Made by a program: the position numbers and the translations under genes | Notes under the pieces: generated by a model | The model's database searches: none | Told to the model about the DNA's origin: nothing | What the model saw: only the letters and a program-made list of their open reading frames with translations | Part shown: positions 9,576 to 17,529 of the stretch, one piece after another | Numbering within the stretch: position 1 is the stretch's first letter | Layout: every line of letters starts with the position of its first letter | Assembly: GCA_003990745.1 (NCBI GenBank) | Contig: RBNI01001719.1 | Location: 1 to 21,173, forward strand | Direction: 5' to 3' | DNA from: Jimgerdemannia flammicorona | Lineage: Eukaryota > Mucoromycota > Endogonomycetes > Endogonales > Endogonaceae | DNA length: 21,173 nt

Positions 9576-10673
9576 ATGACCACCGAGATCTACAACCGCA
9601 TCTGCACTGACATTTGGAATGCCATTGTTAACCGAGCCACACCCCCTCTGCCCCTCATGAATATCTACAGCCAAGCACCTCTCTACTTTGTAGAAGCCTG
9701 ATGGAACGCCCTGAACATACTTAATGATGCCCACCGGATTGGACAAATCTCAAGCTACTACCAGATCGGCTGCCTACTGGAAGACATGGTTGAACACCAC
9801 CATGATACAGACATTACCCAGATGTCTCAACACCAGAAGCTCATTGCCCACAAACACCAAGAGCTCTTCTACAAGTACAGCACCTTTATTCCTTGCCTCC
9901 AAGTTACTACCAGCGAAATGGTTACTACCCTGTCCTATGGCCAAATTGATGACATGATACAAGAACTCAACCACAAGTACCTTGAGTATGTTGAAACCAC
10001 AGACAGAACCTTCTCACACCCCAATGACTATATTCTGCAAATGCCTCAAGTTGGATATGCCATGAAGGACATCTACGATATAATCAACTTTGACAAAGAC
10101 AAAGCAGAAGACAATGATCCTTCTGACACCGACATGACCTCAAGCCAAGGATCTCTACCAACCCTGATCACACCACCAACCTTTCTGATGAACTTACAAT
10201 AGTTTATAGCCATATACGAGACTTATTGGGACAATGACCACTGGCATGAATACCAACCTGCATTCACCCCTGACTACTTCAACTACAATGAAGAGACCAG
10301 AGAACACAACCTGTATCTTCAGACAACCCTCGAGATTGAACCAACCACTCCACCATCTGAGTATGAGTGACATGAACCACAGCCACCAGCTTACTACAAC
10401 CCCGTGACTCATAGTGCTGTAACCTATAGAAGGTATACAGACAGCGAATCCGATGGAAGCGAAGACAATACACCCCTCCTTCACCCACCAACACCTTATC
10501 CAGTGTACGAGACAGACGATGCTATTCTGTGGGATGGAGATGAAGTCCCAATGTATTATTACCTCAGCAAACAAGGAGAAGTAATCCGCGAACCACTCTT
10601 CCTAGATGACCACTTCATCAGAGATGATGTCATCGATGGTGATGTCATTGAAGACTATCCAGACAGTGCCTAA
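9576..10673 (+). pseudogene. ORF inside the LTR insert, 366 codons with three stops, unknown function
   Basis: One frame runs from ATG 9,576 to TAA 10,671-10,673 and is broken only by TGA 9,699, TAG 10,200 and TGA 10,368. Each is one C-to-T change from CGA or CAG, so the ancestral ORF was about 365 residues. The protein starts MTTEIYNRICTDIW, has a helical middle (EDMVEHHHDTDITQMSQHQK, then QELNHKYLEYVETTDR), and turns acidic and Pro/Tyr-rich toward the end (TDSESDGSEDNTPLLHPP; closing DDVIDGDVIEDYPDSA). No signal peptide, membrane segment, zinc knuckle, protease or RT motif is visible. It could be a gag-like structural protein or an accessory protein of the parent retrotransposon. The second copy at 20,914 retains the promoter and the ATG in the same place, which supports the start. 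Function unknown. Confidence 0.6.
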
Positions 10674-10862
10674 ACCTATAAATAGCCTGACAGTCATAGT
10701 ATAGTTAGATTAGCCTTGTACGACATGACTGTGAACTGACTCAGCAGTCAGATGATCTCTTGACATGTCAGATCACACTTGTACTACGTGACTGCATTCC
10801 GACTCAGTAAGGCACTTAGTGCTATATCTATATTTAGCATAGTCCAGATAGCCCCTCACTAG

Positions 10863-10870
10863 TATAAATA
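10863..10870 (+). promoter_or_regulatory. TATA box of the LTR insert (U3/R promoter)
   Basis: TATAAATACCCC lies about 190 bp after the ORF stop. The gypsy LTR has the same TATAAATACCCC core on its own strand at about 5,416-5,427. An AATAAA lies 125 bp downstream, the spacing expected for promoter and poly(A) signal around an R region. Confidence 0.55.
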
Positions 10871-10987
10871 CCCCCTCCCCCAGACCTCAGAATCTCAGAC
10901 CTGAACAATCTGAACACAACTCCTGAGCACTTCCCCACAATACCCCTTCACACAGTTACTCTTAGTATAGCAATATCATGAATAGCA

Positions 10988-10993
10988 AATAAA
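10988..10993 (+). terminator. AATAAA poly(A) signal in the LTR insert
   Basis: AATAAA within GCAAATAAACC, downstream of the TATA box and about 360 bp before the right end. This would place R near 10,895-11,010 and a U5 of about 340 bp after it. Confidence 0.45.
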
Positions 10994-11352
10994 CCTATTT
11001 AATAACCCACAAACTACTCTTAAGTAAATCCACTCCCTGTTAGGTCCCACTCCTAACCCCGTCACGAAATTTCCTAATTGGGTATTGTCTGCAGCGATAC
11101 GCCAATTCAACTAAGCTGGTCTTAGTTTCTTAAACTTCCTGAAATACGGAAAATTCTGAACATCCAGAACTAGTCCGAAAAAGGACTTTGGTTGAGACGT
11201 CAACCTGATCTTGAAATCAATAAGCATAGAGAACATACTCTATACGAAATTGATCTTGACCATAAGAAAACGGTCTTCCAAAATATCTAGAACTTCCAGA
11301 AAACCCTTCCAGAACTACGTAATAGTTACCCTAAAAAAGCAACCCTCTTACA

Positions 11353-11879
11353 CTGATGGAAGCCTGAGAACAGATCCAAGGTAGTATAGTATTTGGCTTC
11401 ACTTCCAAAGGTGGTAAGGATTTCTTGAATATTTGACAAGGGCTACCTATCCTTCTTGGTGATTGCATTGAGCTTTCTATAGTCAATATAGAGTCTTGGG
11501 GCAAACTCTCCAGGCTTGCTTCTTTTCTTTGAGGTGAGGACAATGGGTGAAGCCCAGGGACTAATAGCTTACTTAATGATTCCAGCTTCTTCCATTTCCT
11601 TGAGTTCTGCTTGCAGCTATTCTCTATAAGCAGGTGGTATAGGTCTGGCTTTCTGGTAGATAGGCTTGATATCACTAGTGTCAACTTCATGATAGTACTT
11701 AGATTCTTGATTGTAGATATCCCTGAAGTCTGTAGTAAGTACTTCTTCATTCTGATACAGGATCTTGAGAAGTTGTTCTTCTAGGAGAAAGTTTTCTCCA
11801 ATGATATATATGTACTTATTCTAGTTCTTGTCTTTCTTGTACTCAAGTTTAGTAATCTTGGTGACAGCATAGGCTCCTC
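11353..11879 (-). pseudogene. Gypsy reverse transcriptase N-terminal half (inactivated)
   Basis: In the - strand sense the linker QNEEVLTTDFRDIYNQESKY leads into RT: KARPIPPAYRE, a stop, LQAELKEMEEAGIIK, a stop, AISPWASPIVLTSKK, YIDYRKLNAITKKDR and YYTTLDLFSGFHQ. These match the opening of gypsy RT in order. LDLFSG carries the first catalytic Asp, which is retained. The frame ends at the insertion and resumes at 9,319 with IGLT, so the two halves were contiguous before the insert arrived. The 139-codon - strand open frame at 11,331-11,750 is a different frame and not the gene product. Confidence 0.85.
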
Positions 11880-12240
11880 TTTCAGTAGATCCAAAGTCTT
11901 GTTCTTCTCTTAGTCTTGATGAGTTTGATAGCTTTAGTGATCTTGGACTTCTTGATTTCATGGATCAGCATCTGGTCAATCCTGTTATACTTCTTGACTT
12001 TGAATGTAGTGATGGGATTGTGATTCCTGACTATGAGGAAGATCTCACCAGTGTAATCAGAGTCAATTACTCCTCCTCTAACTGAGATTTCACTTTTGCC
12101 CAGACTGCTCCTGGTCTTGATAATTCCAGTATGGTTCTCTGGTAACTTGACTCCAATTCTGGTGCCAAGTAGGGTAGTGGTCTGTGGTTTGAGGGTAGCA
12201 TCTTGAATACTGGCAAGGTCTACTCCTATGGCTCCTTCAG
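11880..12240 (-). pseudogene. dUTPase domain within gypsy pol
   Basis: dUTPase hydrolyses dUTP to dUMP and keeps uracil out of cDNA. In the - strand sense all five motifs of the trimeric family are seen in order: GAIGVDLAS (about 12,208-12,234), KTRSSLGKS (about 12,093-12,119), GGVIDSDYTGEI (12,041-12,076), YNRIDQMLI (11,963-11,989) and a damaged REEQDFGSTERG (about 11,880-11,912, where the family has RGxxGFGSTG). Motifs 1 to 4 lie in one frame of about 100 codons without a stop, and the Asp-Tyr pair of motif 3 is kept. Motif 5 is in another frame, so a one-base indel lies near 11,915-11,940, and two of its glycines are replaced. It sits between protease and RT, as a Pol domain. dUTPase domains are known in some retroviruses and in a few fungal gypsy elements. 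Confidence 0.85.
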
Positions 12241-12424
12241 TCTTGTATTCTGGGATCTTGGCTTCAGGGTGAAACTTCTTAACCTTGAGGGTGATATCTG
12301 GTTCTTGTTTCTCCTCATCATCACTGTCAGCTTACAGCTCTGGGGGCTGGTCATCTTCTTCAGCTTTCTTTTTTACTTCAGCAACTTCTTGCTCATGCTT
12401 CTGTTGATAGATTTTTCTGACTTC

Positions 12425-12500
12425 ACTGATACAGGACCAGCAGTCATTCAGGTGTTCAGAGCAGTACATCCTAGTACTATGGGGGCATCTTCCTTGAGGA
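12425..12500 (-). other. Cys/His cluster between protease and dUTPase
   Basis: The - strand reads CPHSTRMYCSEHLNDCWSC in the pol frame, four Cys and two His in 19 residues. The pattern suggests a small zinc-binding module. It is followed by a Glu/Lys/Asp-rich linker leading to the dUTPase. I do not recognise a named domain. Confidence 0.4.
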
Positions 12501-12689
12501 GCATAGCCATTGATGATCTTGTTGTACTACTGCTCATCTGTGAGCTTGGGTGTCTTGTTCTTATTCTTGTTCACCAAGTGTATGAAGACTTCTGTATTCT
12601 CTTCATCTCCTTCCTCTATGTCTGGTAGAACTCCTTTATAGACATTGATAGAGACTCATATATTTCTTCCTCTATAGTTGATCTATATC

Positions 12690-12990
12690 TTCTAGGTATT
12701 GAGGTCAATGATGGCCTTGATCTTGTAAAGCCATTGGTTACTAATAAGAATGTTATAGTTGGTGATACTTATTTACTGAGATGGTAGCTCTTCCTATCTT
12801 GATGGGGACTTTTTGGATTTTGCCAAGGAGGGTAGCTTATGTACCATCTGCTATGATATAGACTATCTTAGTGGACTCTTCAATATCCTAGCCTAGGTGA
12901 TCAATTGTCTTCTTACTTATGAGGCATCTTCCAGCACTAGTATCAATAATGGTATCAAAGATACAATCTTTGATCTAACATAGGGTATAG
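12690..12990 (-). pseudogene. Gypsy aspartic protease (inactivated)
   Basis: A retropepsin-like protease would have cut Gag-Pol. In the - strand sense one sees CIFDTIIDTSAGRCLISKK with the active-site motif at 12,927-12,944, then HLG, a stop, YIIADGT, a stop, ATLLGKIQKVPIKIG (flap and core strands) and the end region near 12,720-12,750. The catalytic D-T/S-G-A reads DTSA: Gly has become Ser by GGT to AGT. Each retroviral-type protease supplies half of a dimer, so one motif is expected. Upstream (12,990-13,366) lies an acidic linker, ELDEAAHQIIEDTTPVSEES, joined to Gag. Confidence 0.75.
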
Positions 12991-13366
12991 GCTGATGTTT
13001 TGTGCTGGTCTTCAAATTCTTTACCTGAGTCTTCTTGATCATCTTCTTGTGTATTGTGAGCTTCTACAATCTTGTACTCTTAATTTTTAGCAGTAGTTGT
13101 AAGTTCTACTCTTAACTGCTGTCTGAAGGTAGGGACTTTAGCTAGCTGTCCAAAAGTAGCATTGATCTTTTGTTCCTTAAAATCTTTGTAGATATCATAT
13201 TGGTAGATCTTGGTCTTGCACAGCTTCTGTTTCTTCTTGCTTTCACTCTCTTCTGAGACTGGAGTAGTATCTTCAATGATTTGGTGGGCAGCTTCATCTA
13301 ACTCCATGTCTTGATCAATCTCCTCAGGTTGGATCTTGCTTTGAATAGTGACAGCTGGAGTCTTCT

Positions 13367-14400
13367 TTAGTCTTCTAACTGGCTTGCTATTACTCTTCTT
13401 GTCATAGAGCTTAGACTGAGTTCTGATACCTTCAGTAGAGGGTAGAATTTGAGATCTTCATAGTATTTTTCATCATCAGTATCACCAATCTTCTCAATGA
13501 CTACTGTATTGATTTGTTCTCTGGTTCTGGTAGCATTACTTGGTTGGACTTTGTGTCTTATTTCAGTTATGCAACTCTTTATATAGTGATCTTCTTCTCT
13601 ACATCTGAAGTATGTAATAATGCATTCTTCTATAGCAGCTGCAAATCTCTGCACTAGTCTCCTGTTGACTTCAGACTTCTCTAACAATATTACCAAGATA
13701 TGTAGTCATCTCAGTGAACTGCTTGGTGAGTTCCTCCACTGGGTCAGCTTTGGCTGTCTTGGGGGATAGGTAGAGATAGTTGTCTATTTACAACTATGGT
13801 GGATATGATACTAGTTGGTTTTGATGACTCCATCTTAATACTAGTTATTTTCTCCATTGAGTGTTCAGTGGGATATCTGGCAGTCCAATATCTTTATACA
13901 AAGACCACTTTCTGATCAAGGGTCAGTGTAGCTGAAGTAGACCAGATTGTTAGAGCAATTTCAGAGTGAACTCCTTTAAGAAAGGTTGAATCTGTTATTT
14001 GTTCCTTGAGGCAGTCATTATAGCCAGCCAAGACAATCTGGTGGCAGATTCAGGTATAGAATGAGTTGGGATCTTCACTGAGTCCCTAGCAGATAGTATT
14101 GAGTTGATCCTTGAGAGCTTGCTTGATCTCTTCAGTATAGTATGTTGTTCTGAGGAAGGTCTTCATATTGACAAGTCTGGCTACACCAGTATTAGCAATG
14201 GTGGCTGTATTGAACTTGTCTCTGGCAGGTCCTCTGAGGCTGACTGGTAGAAGGACCAATTGTGCATCCACATTAAGGACTTGTATAGTGGCAAATTGTT
14301 CAAAGTCTTTGATGAAGGTCAGGATTGACTCTTCAGTAGTATATTCATAGAATGTGGGGGGATGCATTTCCATCTTGTCTTGAATTCTTGCAGGGATGAC
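13367..14400 (-). pseudogene. Gypsy Gag: capsid-like region and zinc knuckle (inactivated)
   Basis: The N-terminal part (14,086-14,373) reads MEMHPPTFYEYTTEESILTF then FIKDFEQFA, LPVSLRGPARDKF, VNMKTFLRTTYYTEE, typical of the retrotransposon Gag domain. After a stretch with stops, the C-terminal part (13,367-13,696) has the nucleocapsid knuckle YFRCREEDHYIKSC (about 13,570-13,611). The pattern is CX2CX4HX4C with the first Cys replaced by Tyr (TGT to TAT), so zinc binding is lost. Gag would have formed the virus-like particle and packaged the RNA. It follows the primer-binding region by about 100 bp. Start codon uncertain: the ATG at 14,371 fits the Gag pattern, but earlier codons could belong. 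Confidence 0.75.
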
Positions 14401-14469
14401 TCTTGTAGTCAGGGTAGTTGTTGTGGTGGTTGTTCATTTTTCAGCTTGAAAGTGAGGGATTCATCTTGA

Positions 14470-14493
14470 ATCACCAGCCAATGGGCACCAAGT
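14470..14493 (-). promoter_or_regulatory. Primer-binding region of the gypsy element
   Basis: Two bases inside the LTR end TGTGACA the - strand reads TTGGTGCCCATTGGCTGGTG. The TGG start and its place next to the LTR fit a tRNA primer-binding site. The matching tRNA cannot be named, and the site may itself be mutated. Confidence 0.5.
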
Positions 14494-14636
14494 TGTCACA
14501 TAGTGATCACTGAGTCCTTCAAATATGTCAGATTCTCTTCAAGGTGTATCTCTTATAACAAACTTGAGTTAGTCTAAGAGATACACCTTGAAGAGAATCT
14601 GACGTATTTGAAGGACTCAGCGACCACTACGTGACA
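14494..14636. repeat. 143-bp palindrome of two opposed LTR ends
   Basis: Left arm 14,494-14,555 and right arm 14,575-14,636 (62 bp each) are inverted copies of the LTR terminus around a 19-bp loop that belongs, by orientation, to the right copy. The left arm is the gypsy 5' LTR remnant, directly beside the primer-binding region. The right arm is the same terminus facing the other way and is followed by ATATATACGCGG, not by internal sequence. The arms differ at four places, all transitions: the right arm keeps three CpG (ACGTC, GGTCGC, CACGT) that the left has lost, and GG became GA once. The joint carries the microhomology CTTA. Confidence 0.8.
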
Positions 14637-14722
14637 ATATATACGCGGTTACACACTCGGTGAAAGACGTCAAAGGCATATAGGGGTACGATACATGCAC
14701 AAATTAAATGGCTGTAATTGCT

Positions 14723-14730
14723 TATATAAA
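14723..14730 (+). promoter_or_regulatory. TATA-like box of the secreted-protein gene
   Basis: TATATAAA about 90 bp before the ATG at 14,819. It lies downstream of the earlier in-frame ATG at 14,708, which favours the later start. Confidence 0.45.
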
Positions 14731-14818
14731 ACGTAATTATGAATCTCGTAACAATTTGATCTTTATAACCAGCCGCTTTGCCGCATTCTGGTTTAGAATT
14801 AATACACCATTACATGCA

Positions 14819-15324
14819 ATGGAGGGCGGAGCTACGCTCCGCACGAGACTACTCATTCTATTCTGTTTCTGTTTCTGTTTCGTCATTCCTGTGACGGCAC
14901 GGAAGCCTGCTGTGGTCAATGTCACCCAGTTACCATCGTTTCAAAACCATGTCTACAACGCTTACAAAGTCGAAGATCATTTCCCGTGCTCCATGTTCAC
15001 AGATGGCAGGTGGGTTCTCATTAATATCTTGAATACTTTGTTGACAGGAAATCTTGCTTCATGAACCATATTCTAACCTTTCTTGATCGTATCGGTATAA
15101 ATCTTAGCGTCACCTTCGTTGCAAATACTTATTTACCGGGTGTAGACATAACCGAATATTCCGACTCCAATTGCTACACCACAATAAGAACAGTTTGTAC
15201 CAACGGTACAAAATACACTATACGATTTTCTACTAATAGGTATGAGGTTCATTCGTCTGCGCGATTATCGAATGGCAACATCCTGTTGACTTACCATCAC
15301 GTAAGACACGGGAGATATTCGTGA
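14819..15324 (+). CDS. Small secreted four-cysteine protein, effector candidate (two exons)
   Basis: The ATG at 14,819 opens MEGGATLRTRLLILFCFCFCF, a typical signal peptide with a probable cut after PVTA (residue 27). The first exon ends at 15,009. A 38-bp GT-AG intron (15,010-15,047, GTGGGT...TTGACAG) restores the frame into the second exon, ending TGA 15,322-15,324: 155 residues in all, about 128 mature. The mature part has four Cys (57, 67, 106, 114), enough for two disulfides, and three N-glycosylation sequons (NVT, NLS, NGT). Size, secretion, a HFPC motif early in the mature chain, a single intron and a transposon-rich setting resemble the RNase-like candidate effectors of powdery mildews. 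That link is inference, and no catalytic residue is claimed. The intron is short for a fungus; unspliced, the product would stop at 15,064. CpG is normal and no internal stop is present, unlike its surroundings. Confidence 0.6.
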
Positions 15325-15774
15325 TAATTCTCGAACCATGTGATTGATGTACTACAGACTCAACATGACACTCGCAGGAGGTTCCTCCATGTTTGGAATC
15401 CTCGCCAACGTTTGGTGGGTTTCTCTGTCATGGTCTATCGCTCGATAAACTAAGGCCGGTGTGGGTGCGATTCGAGTGAAGTATCATTGGCTTGATTGCT
15501 GAATTATCTTCAGACGGTCTCTAAATACATCTATCCATCTGTAGTAATACCGGAAGTATGCTAGGTGATGGGCCGAAGAGCTCAAAAGTATTTGACCCTT
15601 ATCTTCACAAACGACCAGGAAGGTATATATATACAACCATAACCTGGGAAGGGCATTCAGTACCCACTGTCACTGGTGGCTTTTTACGGGTTTGTAATTA
15701 CATGGTGCTTGCAATATTTTGAAAACTCTCATTAACTGAATATGACGATCCCTAATACCCCAGGAAATCGTAGC
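15325..15774. other. Unmutated intergenic stretch after the secreted-protein gene
   Basis: Moderate base composition with ordinary CpG. No ORF, tRNA-like B box, repeat or poly(A) signal was recognised. It ends where the CpG-free LINE sequence begins, near 15,775. Confidence 0.5.
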
Positions 15775-16560
15775 TCAGATGACCATCTACCCCAGTAGCT
15801 CTGGTCTCTTCAATTATACTATAGACCCAAGCTATCCTATCTCTGATCAATTAGCTACTAACAAAGTTCTGTTGTTCCTCCCCCAATACTCTCTGAGCCA
15901 CCCCCTGCAACTGACTAATTAAGATCTTTATAACTAGCTTATAATCTATGTCCAGAAATATAATTGGCCTCCAGTTCTTTCACTCCTCTCTTCTCTCTTT
16001 ATTCTTAAACAATAGGACCACTAAGCCCAAACTCTGTCTACCTATCTACTCTCTAGAGCCAATAACTGTATCATATATCTGTGATATCTCCTCCAATACA
16101 GTCTCTACTCTAGCCATTCTCTTTCAGAAATCTCAGGGCAAGTCATCCTCCCCAGGTGCTATCTCAAGACTAGTTATTACTAAGACCCAGAGAATCTCCT
16201 CCTTTTGAACTGATATCTCTAGCTCTTTCAGTTTTTCTACTAGGTCCAGATGCCAGTCCTCCAGATACCACTCAATAGACTATGCATCCTCTCTATCTTC
16301 CTTCTCACTCTACAGTAGGCTCCAGTACTTACTCAACTATCTTAAGATTTTCTGAGTCTCTACCACTAGCTCCTCTATCTCATCCCAATGCTGTCTTACT
16401 TTCCTTATCCAAAGAAGCCTTAATAAAAACTTTGTTGACTGCTCCTCTTCCTCCAGACCTTACCACCATAGCCAGGTTACTATATTCTTCACCTACTCAT
16501 TCTCTTCTCTTTATAGTAGACCTTATAGTTCCTCTACCTTCAACCTAATATATTGAATCT
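15775..16560 (-). pseudogene. LINE reverse transcriptase, N-terminal part (broken)
   Basis: In the - strand sense the order is typical of LINE RTs: APGEDDLP (about 16,136-16,158; family SPGxDGLP), a helical spacer, VVLLFKNKERREEWKNWRPI then FLDIDYKLVIKILISQLQ (about 15,930-16,020; family KKG-NWRPISLLN-YKIxxK), and EEQQNFVSS with IRDRIAWVYSIIEE (family DQxGFxxGRxxxDN). Sequence ends near GVDGHL, just before the DxxxAFD motif. Stops are scattered through the frame. The palm and thumb, the catalytic DD box and the 3' tail are missing. Confidence 0.7.
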
Positions 16561-16699
16561 TCTAATCCATCATCTCTATATCCTCTAATAGACCAGCCCA
16601 CCCCTTCAACAGTCTTTCTAACTTACATAAGACTTACCTCACATAACCTCTCCTCTGAATACTTTATAGTCTCCCTGCCTCCCTCTAGAAATGCTAAGT

Positions 16700-17520
16700 A
16701 TTAGATTTTAGCTACTACTATCAATTCCCAATAGCAAGGCCCACCTCTCTCCAAATAAGAACTCTAGATCAAATATCCACAATCTAGGCCTCTCATAATG
16801 AGGGCTCATCCAATGAAGAAGAGTTCAAGTATCAATATCCAGGCTCCTTCCCACTCTCTCCAAACCTGTATATTCCAAGAGACCCTAGTGATCAGACTAT
16901 GGACACTACTCAGCCTCTAGCAATTTTCAGACATCATTTCTCCAGTACTCAGCAGTTAGAATCCAGTTAATTCTAAAGCCAACTTGATTCAGTATATACA
17001 AATCCAGCAGTCTCTCCACCCCTATTGGCTAATATCTACTAAAGAGCAAAGTCTTTCAATTTTCTCTCAACTCTCCAGACCCCTGCTCCTCTCAGACAAC
17101 CCCCTCTCACCATCTATTCTATCTAATCTTCTATTATAGACTATATTAAAATCACCACCTAGACAGTTAACCTCAGCCTCTATCAGTCTGCTTAAGTTCT
17201 ACAGACTGCTTATCTACTCTACTCAGACTCCTCTTTCTACTAGATAGTAATAAGACCTAACTACTACCAGATCTCTCTCTTGCCTCCTCTACATCTCTCA
17301 CACTACCCTACTCCCCCAATGTCCAATGTCCTTAATATCTCTCTTCTCTCAGCAAACTAGAATACCCATCCTATCCTACCATACTGCCACTCTCTCTCCA
17401 CTCTTACATCTAGTTCTATATATCAGAATTCTCATCATATTCAATATCTTGTAATAAAAATAGATCTGTATCCAGTCCTTTCAGCTAGGTAAAAATGTTT
17501 CTATATCTCATTGCCCCTCT
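16700..17520 (-). pseudogene. LINE AP-type endonuclease region (broken)
   Basis: The - strand gives an endonuclease-like series, clearest at CLGGDFNI (about 17,138-17,160), the GGDFN motif conserved in LINE AP endonucleases, preceded by LLFLQEIEYDENS-like (family LQET) and a strand-rich middle. It lies upstream of RT, as in ORF2 of Tad and other AP-endonuclease LINEs. Multiple stops make it non-functional. The enzyme would nick the target DNA to prime reverse transcription. Confidence 0.6.
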
Positions 17521-17529
17521 TAACCTATT

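Larger units (their letters stand above)
9320..11352 (+). mobile_element. 2,033-bp LTR-type insertion (solo LTR with internal ORF)
   Basis: The insert starts TGTAAG and ends CTTACA, and is flanked on both sides by CTGAT (9,315-9,319 and 11,353-11,357). It interrupts the gypsy RT codon series exactly at FHQ/IGLT. TG...CA ends, a 6-bp inverted terminus and a 5-bp duplication are what retroviral-type integrase makes. No direct repeat of its first 250 bp is found at its right end, so it is not an element with two LTRs but behaves as one large LTR. Its right third has LTR-like signals: TATAAATACCCC at 10,863 and AATAAA at 10,988. It retains CpG and is thus less mutated than its host. A second copy begins at 20,914. 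The alternative is a non-autonomous element with unrelated termini. Confidence 0.7.
5188..14636 (-). mobile_element. Ty3/gypsy LTR retrotransposon with dUTPase, inactivated and interrupted
   Basis: An element of about 9.4 kb on the - strand, about 7.4 kb without its 2-kb insertion. Order in transcription sense: 5' LTR remnant, primer-binding region, gag with zinc knuckle, aspartic protease, dUTPase, reverse transcriptase, RNase H, integrase, about 1.3 kb of tail, 3' LTR. RT and RNase H before integrase is the Ty3/gypsy (Metaviridae) order. CpG is nearly absent outside the insertion. Many codons are TAA, TAG or TGA, and several catalytic residues are lost through G-to-A or C-to-T changes, so no protein can be made. 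Both outer ends are the same LTR terminus pointing outward (TATCACATAG at the left, CTACGTGACA at the right), each flanked by ATATAT. Confidence 0.85.

Noticed and set aside
9447..9746. 99-codon - strand ORF.
   Set aside because: It is antisense to the promoter and ORF start of the LTR insert, and low complexity in the opposite strand explains it.
12203..12628. 141-codon + strand ORF with hydrophobic stretches.
   Set aside because: It lies antisense to the gypsy linker and dUTPase, whose motifs are clear on the other strand.
5188..14636. Inverted ends of about 85 bp could make the whole block a giant DNA transposon.
   Set aside because: The inside is a complete gypsy order with a primer-binding region beside one arm, and the repeats are the LTR terminus. 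An aberrant LTR structure explains it better.
14708..14821. Earlier in-frame start for the secreted-protein gene.
   Set aside because: The TATA-like box lies after this ATG, and the signal peptide begins at the ATG at 14,819.
15948..16548. Two + strand ORFs of 86 and 88 codons.
   Set aside because: They are shadows of the - strand LINE RT, open only because the strand is pyrimidine-rich.
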